64,000 nucleotides of DNA from Cryoendolithus antarcticus. Taxonomy: Eukaryota > Ascomycota > Dothideomycetes > Cladosporiales > Cladosporiaceae. Below, one piece after another: positions 54,990 to 64,000 of this stretch. A model generated the notes under the pieces. It had not been told where the DNA came from, made no database searches, and saw only the letters and a program-made list of their open reading frames with translations. The stretch covers positions 1 to 64,000 of the forward strand of contig NAJO01000036.1 of the NCBI GenBank assembly GCA_002077065.1, read 5' to 3'. The stretch's first letter is position 1. Each line of letters starts with the position of its first letter. The translations under genes and the position numbers were made by a program.

Positions 54990-55543
54990 GCTTTTTTCCC
55001 GCACGCGGTGCGCGGAACTGTATGCGTGTAATTCAGTATAACCCCTATACGCGACAAAGCGCTTTACACGCGCTCGTCAGAAGTGAAGTAAATACGCAGG
55101 TAGCGTGGGCGGATTGCGGTGGAAGGAGTGTGGTGTTGTGTGGAAGCAGATCCGAAGAAGGGTGGCAGCTTGGAAGCTGCGTCGTCGTCGCGCGACCACA
55201 GGAAAGTGGGCCCAAGCTCCCGTCCACTCGAAAATACACAGATCGTCGTTAGCGCCTACAAACGTTGTACCGCGCACCAGGGAGATTGCTCTGCGGGATG
55301 ACGACAACAATCGCCTCGGTGGTGAATCAGGAGACTTGCGATGGTATTCTTGGAAGCAGCTACGGAAGATTTAATGAGACAGCACGGCAGACAGACGTTG
55401 TTCATATGTTGATCGGAATGCCATGGGCATTGCTCAGATAGGACAGCACATGCGATCACAACCCTTTCATCTCAGTCACAGCTGCACTGATAATGCACGA
55501 CATCAGAGCACAGCCACAGCAACCATGATGCTCGCCTAGGGTC
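54990..55543. other. Intergenic, CSC1-like promoter
   Basis: 554 bp. No gene is supported; the left end should hold the CSC1-like promoter. Confidence 0.3.
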
Positions 55544-55952
55544 ATGCCGAAGGATGGCCTTGTTTCCTGGCTGCTGGTGCCGTTGACTTGGCCGCCGGAC
55601 AGGGATCCGACGGCCGAAGTGGCTGAGGCGCGTTCGCTTGCGACGTTGGGTGGAGAATCTCGGTCTAGAACTCGGCCTCTTGCGCAGAACATGGGGCTTG
55701 ACTTCAATCGTTTGATTCGGTGTGATATGGCCATGTTGACGGAGCTGCCGGTTGCACGTGCCAGCGAGATTCTTCAGAGTGACCCTGTGGAGGCTGAGCT
55801 GTCTCGTGAACGAATGCGCAACTGGCGTGACCATGGTAAGGGAATAGACTGATGATAAGTGCGGAAGCCCCGGTTGCAAAGATGTCACGCCCATGGTCTT
55901 TCCAAATACATCTCGACAACGGCACCTTCACATGAGGGGCCGTGGAGAGTAG
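55544..55952 (+). CDS. Hypothetical small protein
   Basis: ATG 55544 opens MPKDGLVSWLLVPLTWPPD. Unspliced, the frame ends at 55852 with 102 aa. With an intron at 55836-55881 (gtaagg...gcaaag, ctgatga inside) it continues to 55952 with 120 aa, changing the end to RDHDVTPMVFPNTSRQRH. Base composition at third positions looks coding and the middle (NRLIRCDMAMLTELPVARASEIL) looks helical. No family is recognised. It lies between the CSC1-like promoter and the 3' end of the Zip2-like gene. Confidence 0.35.
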
Positions 55953-56128
55953 AGGGCTCAGAGCCGTATTATCTCTCGGCGATGTAGCGAGAGCGCCGTG
56001 ATACTGGCGACGCAGTGGTTGTCATCATCCGGATCTTCCAATTGATGCATCAAAACAAAGTTAGGAGAGACCCAGTACCGAGAGTAGAGCAACATATATC
56101 TGAGCGAGGTTCACCATTCATCCAGCTC

Positions 56129-59100
56129 CTACCACTTCGCATCAATCACTTGACTCACTCGCTTCAGCAAGCGATTACCACCCAGCAGAGCCCCAAACCG
56201 CTCTACCCTTTCTTCCACAGACATGCAAACGAAGGCCGCAAGCCCAGATCTTTCCTCTATCGTAGCCTCACTCGATGCCGAGTCCGTGCGCTTCAGCTGA
56301 TCCAGTATGGCTTGTGCAGCAAAAGCATTCAAGCCTGCCTTTCGCATGAAGCGCTCCCACAGAGTCTCATCCTGGAGTAAGGTGATGCTGCCGTCTACAA
56401 CGCCGTAGGAGGTTATGGCAGCCGCGGTCCATGCCGTCAGATCAGAGTCGCCGCCAAGGATGTACGTAGTCTGTACTTCGCAGTCAATGGAAGATGTGAA
56501 AGTGACGAGGTCCGATAATGCTTCAGCATCGCGATCGTCAAGATCTCCTGGGCCGGTCTCGCTGTGGTTCGCTTCGCTGACAAAGACTAGGAGTCGCTCG
56601 AACCGCGCGGCTACTGCCGCGATACGTTCGCGGATGCCGTGAAAGTCGGTCTGACCTGGCAAAGGTCGTTGCTTCAGCTTCTGCAATGTGGTGAAGAGTA
56701 GTCCCGTCGAGGGTGAAAGTATCATGTCACCCTCCTCGGCGGATATGGTCTTGCCTTTCTCCATTGCACCGCCGAGCGGTGCTCGTTCGATGAGCTCCAG
56801 CTTCGGGAGTGCGGCTTGCAAAGCTCTGGCTTGACTGCGGTTGGCCATGAGACTCGGCGAGACCACGATTGCCATACTCCGGTCATGTTGAGGGCTAGGT
56901 TTTGCTGGGACAGCCAGTCGAACGCGCTGTGTCAGCGGCGCGGGTGGGAGCATTACTGCGACTGGCGGCGCACTCGCCTTCGCTATGGCTGTTTCAACGG
57001 CTGTTGGCTTGATATTTTCTGATGGCTTGCCCTGAAGTCGCATGAAAGAGAATAGCCCGTCTTCGCGCAGTATGTTCGTCAACGTGGTTGCACTTCCATT
57101 TGTCTCAGCGGTGTTACTCAATGGCACCATCGTGTCTGAACCGGGAACCATTTGGTTGTAACCATTGTTGATCAAGCGTATGTACTCGGTATCTCTGGGG
57201 TTTTGGCCATTGATAGCACGCACCGAAGGCTGCCCAAGTGTAGCAGGCATCTGTCCGGGGACTATTGGGGTACAATTAGGTCCATCATTCGCCAGGCGAG
57301 TTGCTGTCCCCGAGGCTGCATTGGACTCCACGCTCGTCACAAATGGCTGCAATTCATCGTCATCGTCCTCCCGATCTTGCAAGATCTGCAAGATACCAGG
57401 CTGAGCAATGAGCTGGAGTGGGTCAACCTCAGCTTCCAGGTTCAAGTCGGACATATAGCGATCGAGCGAGCCATCGTCAGAATCATCGTCAGCATTGATC
57501 TTGCCCAGGTGTGGTGGGAAAGGTTTCCAAGGCAGCATTCGCTCCAACTTCGAAACACCACACCACTTCTGCTCGTCTTTGAGGAGCTCCCGCTTCGTGT
57601 AATGAAGCAGTGATCGCTGAGCTTGCAGTGGTGCCATAGACTCTGACACGCTAGCATACTCTTGCCACGGAGTTCTGGAATGGACTGCTTCAATCTCTGG
57701 AACTCTGACCCGCATCGTGGTGTCCACTTCCGATAGCTTCTCGGAGTCGATCCCTTGCGTGACCGAATCGGCGAAGGGCCTGATGACACTCTGTATGAAG
57801 TCGTCGATATCGGCCTGGACATGCTTAGGATCTTGGATGGAGCTGTCAGGCGTAGGGTCGGGGATGAGAGACGCCAGCTCTGCAGGGAAAGACACTTTCT
57901 TCGCCTTCTTCGCTGGAGACTCTCCGCTAGCAATGGGCAAGAGCGGCGAGTCCAGCTTCAATTTCCGCAAACGTTTCTTACCCAACGGTGATGACGAGCT
58001 CAGAGCTGCATCGATTGACTTCGGCAAACTATAGTCAGATATTTCGGAAGCTCCGTCGCGACAGCCGAATTTCTCGACTGTGTTGACGAACTCAGCGTCC
58101 TCTGCTAGTACCGCTTCTGCTGCAGCTATAGCGTCTTGTGCAATGAGATCCTCAGGTGTGGAGGTGAAATCGATCTGCATCGCTTCCCCTTCTGGGATGC
58201 CAGGTGTAGCCGGCGGGGACAGCGGCAACAGTGGTGGAGTAATCGTGCCTGGTCTCGGCTACACAAGTGTCAGTGGCCAGTGAGCCTGTTTAATGTTCCC
58301 CAGAGGAATGCTCACCTTGTACTCAGTGTCTGGTAACACTTCGTTGAGCATCTTTATGAGATCGCGAAGGTACTCCATGGTCTCCTGGCTCACATTCCAC
58401 TTCTCATCGGTGATCGATCTGTCCAGCGCCCGCGCTTCTACGCACATGAGCCGCGGAAAGGCTGGCCCCTCGTCAGCATCCTCATCTAAATGGAACGGCT
58501 CGAAGTCTCGACTCGTCAGCCCCAGCTTGTTCCGCGCGCGTGCTCCACGCAGTTGCTCATCATGATCTTCTCACAAGATCGGCAGCTCGATCCTCTGCTT
58601 GCGGACGCTATGTCCTACGTCGAGCTGAAGGTTCAGCTGCATCGGCTTGTCAAGTGCTGCGATCTCTGCCAGATACGTGATCGTGTCCTTGTCTACGTCA
58701 AGCCGTTCACCAAGGGATTCATGCACAACTCGAACTGACGACTCGATATCGATGGTGCCAGGTGGGTCAAGTCGATCCTCGTCAGCTGTCGCAGGAGGAT
58801 ATGGGATCCACTCGCTCTCCAAAGGGTTATCATTAAGGTAGCTCTCGGTCATACGATACTTCCGAGAGTAGTGGAGAGGCAGGCCAGACTCATATTTGGA
58901 GCTCTCGCTGGTCCCGCTGGTCTCGCTGGTCTCGCTGGTGCTATCATAGCTGCCGCTGTCATTTGAAGCATCGCCTGAGACAGGCAGAGGCCCAGACCAA
59001 GATACTGTGGACGTGAGACTACCCGGGAGGTTGACTTGCTGCCAGGCTCCAGTGCACGAGGGCAGATCCGGTGTATTGCCAATATCAGATAAGTCACCCA

Positions 59101-59200
59101 GATTGTATTCATCATGCGAATCGGCGTCTGGCCCCAGCGGCGAAGTGCCCATGGCCGACTCGTCGTTGGGCACAGGAGACCATGTGACGTCTTCGGCCAT
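56129..59200 (-). CDS. XPF-nuclease-fold protein, Zip2/SHOC1-like candidate
   Basis: Exons 58619-59200, 58316-58555 and 56129-58258; introns 58556-58618 (63 bp) and 58259-58315: 983 aa. Without the first intron the frame hits a TGA at 58571. The splice gives LQLD-QLRGARARNKLGLTSRDFEPF. The N-terminal third is Ser/Thr-rich then helical; the middle is acidic and disordered. From about 790, GLLFTTLQKLKQRPLPGQ, ERIAAVAARFERLLVFVSE and CEVQTTYILGGDSDLTAW resemble a degenerate XPF/ERCC4 nuclease fold. Near 915, AGLNAFAAQAILDQL resembles a helix-hairpin-helix. Zip2/SHOC1 pairs with Spo16 to bind branched DNA for meiotic crossover. No canonical ERKxxxD active site is seen, as expected for Zip2. Assignment by pattern only. 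Confidence 0.5.
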
Positions 59201-59842
59201 GCTGGTGTCTGAACGTATAATTAAGAATGAACAACGATATCAGTGATGATGAAGGGAGGAGATGCGTGGAACGCAATGGGGAACTTCTGGCAAAGGCTCT
59301 TGTCATGGTGTTGGGACGAAGTGAGGTCTGAATTGAGTTCTGGGCTTACACACAGTCATGGCAATTGCGCTGATCGCAGTTACCTCGTCCAACTTGACGC
59401 CGGAGCAATCTCGACAGTACCTGATATTGCACTGAACCCGCTGGGTAGCGCACTGGGATCAGACATGGCGGGTGCTGCGATTGAAAGGGAGTGCTTTGCG
59501 GTAGCTGGATAGCCACGAGGAGCTGAAAGAGTGGCATGAATTCAGCTTTCGCTCGGCTTGCGTGACTTATGCGTCTACTGACCTCTCCAGATTCAACTCC
59601 CCTCCCCTACGCTGCGGTACGCGCACTCAGTACTGCGCACTTATCACTGCTCAACCCGTGAGAACAGCTCGACGATCTCCATGCGTTTGCCGAGACTCGC
59701 ACCTATGCCGCGGGATGCTGCGCATTTGCGGCGTACCTCTGTGTTCCTCGTTCTCATGCTCATCCTCGTCCTTCTGCCTCTTGAACAGCGCATGTTGTGC
59801 GGCCTCCGCCGCCCCGCGAACCTAAATTGACAGTGAATTCTC
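59201..59842. other. Intergenic, Zip2-like promoter and SmF 3' flank
   Basis: 642 bp. No gene is supported. Confidence 0.3.
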
Positions 59843-60488
59843 TCACCCAGACATCTCAGCATCTCCGTTCGTCTTTCCCTGATTCTTCGCCGCTATCCAG
59901 AGCACATTGTTACACCTGTGGACCACTCGTCAGTACATCGTCCGCAATTGCTGCACCGATTTCTCCCCACTGCGTTCATTTCCCATTCCATCGTCTTCCC
60001 CCGTTGGAAAGAGCGCTTCCTCCTTCACAGCGCCGTTCTTGCACGCATTGGCCCCATACTAAAGTCCCCCCGCGCTAGTGTGCCCAGCCACAGTCGCGAA
60101 CTGGCACCCTCTAGATGCCTCATGCCTGGTTCCCATGATCACCAGCCCTCTGCCCTCGCCAGCTGTTCTTGCTCCTCCCAAATCCTCGCCGCAACCGCTC
60201 CTCAAGCCCGGTGTAGAAATTCACATACCTTATAAACACCATCCCCAACCCCCCCTGATGCTTCCCCCCAACATACTCCTCCGCACCACTCAGCTGCAGA
60301 TTCATATACGAGTCCACACTGACCAGCTTCCCCGTGTACTCGGTCTCATTCCACTTCAATCGAATCGTGACATCGTCGTTGATCAGGGATTGGAGGAGCG
60401 GGCGAGGGTTGAGGGGGACGAACTAGCGCATCTGTCAATGTGACTGCGCGAAAGTCCTGAGAGAAAGTGGAGGTGCGCTTACACTCAT
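59843..60488 (-). CDS. SMX3: Small nuclear ribonucleoprotein F (SmF)
   Basis: Exon 1 60483-60488 encodes only MS. Intron 1 is 60423-60482, exon 2 60229-60422, intron 2 59916-60228 (313 bp), exon 3 59843-59915: 90 aa. Exon 2 holds FVPLNPRPLLQSLINDDVTIRLKWNETEYTG and the Sm1 loop MNLQLSGAEEYVGG. The last exon restores Sm2 as IRCNNVLWIAAKNQGK, with AG|G encoding Arg. SmF belongs to the heptameric Sm ring on U1, U2, U4 and U5 snRNAs. Length matches the family. The long second intron is an outlier among the introns of this window. Confidence 0.92.
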
Positions 60489-61007
60489 GATCGCTGCAGC
60501 GGAGGGCTCGTTGTGAATGTTGCTGGCTAGTTCCGGACAGCGCGTGGAAGTGTAGTGGTCGCGATGCGAAAGTCGATGTGGCAGCGGATCGAGGGAGTAA
60601 TGGCGCGGGAGTAAAGAGCTGGGGTGACAGAAGTAAGTGTGGGTGGAGTTACATGTACCTTAACAAGCCCAAGATCGCACATGTGCCAGACAAAAGTTCG
60701 CCTGGTCCGTGCACAGAGGTAGACCAAGCTGCACGTGATGAGGCAGCAAGCATTGGGAAGGAGCGACGACTAATCTCACATAGCTGTGGCATATGCAGAT
60801 GGAGTCAATGATGCTGTGTTGATTCCCGGTGCGAATGCAAAGATGCAGCTACTAGTATATCTATATTCCTCCCATATACACCCCCCCCTAGCCGCTCTCT
60901 CGAGCAGCCAACGAAAACGCCTCTCACACTCCACATGAGATGCTGCCGGTCGTGCTCCTCATCGCACGTCCGCTTCCCCTGATTGATCTCTTACCTGTTG
61001 TCGAAAT
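60489..61007. other. Intergenic, SmF promoter and ACL2 3' flank
   Basis: 519 bp. Contains a short poly-C run near 60882-60889 and no supported gene. Confidence 0.3.
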
Positions 61008-62574
61008 CTACCCGTCAAACTCTTTGATGCTGCTATCGTACTTGCCCGGTATAAGCGCCAACGGCACGATACCTGAAACGTGCATCTCCGGCCCAAAGAC
61101 GTGCATGTTCAGTCCCAGCTCTTGTCCGACGGACTTGATGTTTCGGAGGCCCTCTTGGTAGTTGGGTCCCGCACGGCGGACCCAGATCTGCACCTTGTGC
61201 TCGATGAGCAGGGGAGCGACTTCGCGCAGGGCGCGGATGACGCCTTTGAAAGTCGAGGCAACCTGTTCAAATGTTAGTGCTTGCTTCTCTTACGTGCGCG
61301 CAATAAGGCAGAACGTACGTTGGTGAAGTTAGCGATACCGCCACCAATGAAGAGGATCTTGCCCTCGGGGTGCTGCTGAGCACGCAGCATGAGGTCGAGC
61401 ACCGTACGAGCATAGTGGAAGGTCTGCGTCTCAGTCGGCGCGCCAGAGTACTCGCCGTAGTTCGCCAGCTCGCTCGCAAAACCCGCGGAGGCAATAGCGT
61501 CAGCGTAGACGACTGAAGCACCACCACCAGCCACAAGCGTCCAGACACGACCTTGGCCGTTAAGAATGGTCAACTTCAGGGAAGCACCAGTCTTAGCGTC
61601 CATCTCCGCAATGTAAGCCTCCTCTTTGCTCATCTCGCGGCCGAAAGGTGCGGGAAACTCCATGGGTGGTCCAGCATCGATCTGCACTTTGCCGTCTGAG
61701 ACGACTGGCTTGCCGAGAGCGCCTGGTGCACGCGCGATAGCCCACTTCACACCACACTCAAACTCAGCAGTCTGATCGAGCTTTGCTGCGAGATCAAGGA
61801 AGTGCACATCAGCGCCTGTGGAGTCTTTGTTAGGGATCACCACCAAGGGGTTGATCTCGAGGTATGTGAACTGCGAGTCAACGTAGACGGCGTAGAGGCG
61901 GGAGATGAAGTCCACGAGAACATTGTGCACGCCCTTGGGGACCTTGCTGAGGAGCGACTTGGCGATCTCGTCGTTTGAGGGGTACTGCGAGAGGTCTACG
62001 GGGATGAGGAGCTTGGCTGCTTTCTCGTCGACGTCGCCGACGTCTACGCCGCCCTCGTGGTAGAAGAGGATCCAGTCGCCCTGTCCCGTCTGTCAGTGTT
62101 GAACATAGCTTCAGCAGCTCAGCAAGCACTCACCTCGCGGACAGAGTTGATATTGATGTAGTACTCCGTCTCCTGGGGATGCGGTACAAAGGGCTCCACG
62201 AGGAAGTTCCTTAGCCTGCCCTCCACATGCTCAACCTTCTGCACCTTGTTCGCACGCTCTGCCACCCAGGCCTTCGCGTCTGGCCATGTAGCGTTCAGCT
62301 TCAGCAGTCCGGACTTGCCTCGTCGCTTGATCAGCATATCTGGCTTGGCGACGAATTTGGCACCTGGTTGCAGAAGGAAGGGGAATGTAGCCTCTGCGCG
62401 GTCGAGCACGCCGTTGATATCGTCGCCATCTTCGAATGTGATCGTGGCGAGCTTTGCTGGAGGGTTGTGCGTCGATTGTGCGGGTAGAGGTGTGGGCTTG
62501 ATCACTGGAGCGCGGGTGAGGTGGTAGTTGAGGACTGCCTTTCCGTCGGCTTCTGAGATCGCTTTGGCGGACAT
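61008..62574 (-). CDS. ACL2: ATP-citrate lyase subunit 2 (ATP-grasp/citrate-binding)
   Basis: Exons 62134-62574, 61319-62089 and 61008-61262; introns 62090-62133 (44 bp) and 61263-61318: 488 aa. The N-terminus ([37 protein letters not shown]) is the ATP-grasp part. [12 protein letters not shown] is the metal-binding segment. The second half carries the citrate-binding Rossmann-like region ([58 protein letters not shown]). Together with subunit 1 it cleaves citrate and CoA to acetyl-CoA and oxaloacetate in the cytosol, for lipid synthesis and histone acetylation. The two-gene form is typical of ascomycetes. The partner gene is not visible in the 1.4 kb upstream. Confidence 0.93.
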
Positions 62575-64000
62575 TGTGGATTGTGGTGTGTTGGAGATTC
62601 AATGTATGATCTGGAAGATAGCTGTAAGCAACTGTGGTCTTGTTTCGCTCAGACAATTGCTACTGCAGTACGGCAGGAGCAGCTGGCGGGCGGTGAGAAA
62701 GCTAGCTGAGAGGATAGGATGCATCCTTACCTGTAGGCGGACTTGCTCGTTATTGCTCTGTAGAAAGTGTAATGGATTGCTTGAGTCTTTGCAAGAAAGG
62801 TCAGAATATTGCAAAAAGTTCCTCTGATCTCAAAATCCTCAATCGCAAAGCACGATGCCTCTCTCACACAATCGGACGATGTTGGTCGTGACGGACTTTT
62901 TGTTGCGCTCGGACTTTCTGGCGTTCCTTCCCCGTGAAAGACCCAAAAATGGAAGATGCGACTCGGGGCTGCACTTACAAGGCTGAACGATGGAAGGATC
63001 GTATTGCTGGAGAGGAAGTCACAGCTGACAGTTGACAATGCGAATAATTGGAAGGTCCTATTGCTATGGAACTTTGTGTATGTTGGAACCACACGGTCAG
63101 ATTAGAGCACGGCGAAGTCAATGGCACATCCGTTGAAAGGTACCAAACATCCCACCAGCGGTCAAGGGACTCCACCGACTCGGCGGCGCTCCGGTTGACG
63201 CGCACCAGCAGATGCATTGATATGCAGCCTAGTGCGCGTGGCTTCCGGCAGCGATCCCGTTGAGACATTTGGATATTGATGAAGTGGAGGTAGATCTCTC
63301 GCTTGTCGGCTCTTGTATCGTACGATATATTCATGAAAGATGGTTCTCGCATAGTGATCAGGATTCACTCGTATAGTCTAATGTATGATCTGAACACCGG
63401 TGCATCTCTCGAGGTAAGACGTTTTAAAGCTTCGCGGTAGATACAGTATAAAGTCTCACTGGCGCGACTCGGTTGTTCTGCCGAGTCGATGAAGCCATCA
63501 AGGTCCTCTCATCGTCACAGCAGTAGAAAAGTCCGGGCACGCGAGCATCACAGTACGCCCACGTACACCTTCTCGGCCATATCGAGAAGCAATTATCGTA
63601 CCCAGTCAAGCAATCATCATTTCGGGGTCTCACCAACGGATCTCCTCACGCACGTAAGATGATACGACGTCCATGGTGATACGCCGAGGCGACCGTCTAC
63701 ATTCGTTCCGAAGCTGCAAGACCGTTTCTAGCGCCGGGAACCGAAGGAGACAAAAAAGCTGCAGGGGTCTGATCCGCCCGCAGCTCGGTGAGGTCAACGC
63801 GGTACCGAGTCGTTCGACCAGTTGACCGACTTTCTCGGGAGAGAGCGCCAGTCTTGCACCTCTTGTGCGTATCAAGTGTTGTTCAGTACCTCACGCTTAC
63901 CTTCGTACCTGCTTCCCGCAACAACGTTCATTTTCCCTGTAAGTGTTCGCCGTGTGTTGGAAAGTGCGATCCTTTGGGGCTCAACTTCTCAGCCGGGGAA
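62575..64000. other. Upstream region of ACL2, no gene seen
   Basis: 1426 bp to the window edge. It should carry the ACL2 promoter. Only short, unsupported frames are present on either strand. A gtaagtgt at about 63940 could be a splice donor of a leader belonging to a gene beyond the edge. Confidence 0.35.

Noticed and set aside
58571..58573. TGA suggesting that the Zip2-like gene is a pseudogene
   Set aside because: A 63-bp GT-AG intron removes it and keeps the frame, and the rest of the gene is intact.
1..64000. CRISPR array, rRNA, transposon, repeat-induced mutation or biosynthetic cluster
   Set aside because: No repeat-spacer structure, rRNA sequence, terminal repeats, AT-rich decayed tracts or PKS/NRPS genes were seen.

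Overview
The window is nuclear DNA of a filamentous ascomycete, most likely a dothideomycete, although the class assignment is an inference. The evidence is compact genes on both strands, GT-AG introns mostly of 44 to 78 bp (extremes 112 and 313 bp), CTNAC-like branch sites, eukaryotic core genes, fungal-only families and two nuclear tRNAs. About 27 protein genes are supported. There is no rRNA, CRISPR array, insertion sequence, secondary-metabolite cluster or recognisable transposon. Many genes have a short first exon carrying the start codon. Exon borders below were derived by hand from splice consensus, reading frame and family conservation.

Layout. 1-7.3 kb: EXO84 (partial, exocyst), TOM20, NUP49, FIP1 and an ARG82-type inositol polyphosphate multikinase. 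7.9-12.5 kb: a protein joining a La-type RNA-binding domain to an Arb1 (Argonaute chaperone) domain, a ZTA1-type quinone oxidoreductase and a short-chain dehydrogenase, then tRNA-Val(AAC). 13-19 kb: the SPX/ankyrin/GDPD protein GDE1 and a twin CxxC zinc-motif protein. 19-26 kb: mitochondrial RNA polymerase RPO41 and chaperonin subunit CCT1. 27-31.5 kb: an AT-hook protein with a possible Rad51-binding tail, divergent from cohesion factor DCC1, and a mitochondrial hemerythrin-like protein. 32-43.8 kb: an SH3 membrane protein, a PPR protein, an eIF2alpha kinase, tRNA-Ser(AGA), a histidine-phosphatase-like membrane protein lacking its catalytic histidine, and a MAPEG protein. 43.8-46.4 kb is gene-poor. 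46.4-55 kb: VPS11, two adjacent Myb/SANT-like genes and a CSC1/OSCA-like channel. 55.5-62.6 kb: a small hypothetical gene, a Zip2/SHOC1-like XPF-domain candidate, SmF and ATP-citrate lyase subunit 2. 62.6-64 kb: no gene seen.

Most genes are unrelated housekeeping functions and do not form a pathway cluster. Loose themes are mitochondrial function (TOM20, RPO41, PPR, hemerythrin-like, probably ZTA1), RNA biology (FIP1, La-Arb1, SmF) and recombination or cohesion (AT-hook protein, DCC1, Zip2-like). The most interesting item is the La-Arb1 fusion, which would put an RNA 3'-end-binding module on an Argonaute-loading factor. Next are the twin CxxC protein, the Zip2-like protein, the catalytically defective histidine phosphatase, and the eIF2alpha kinase whose N-terminus resembles that of eIF3c.
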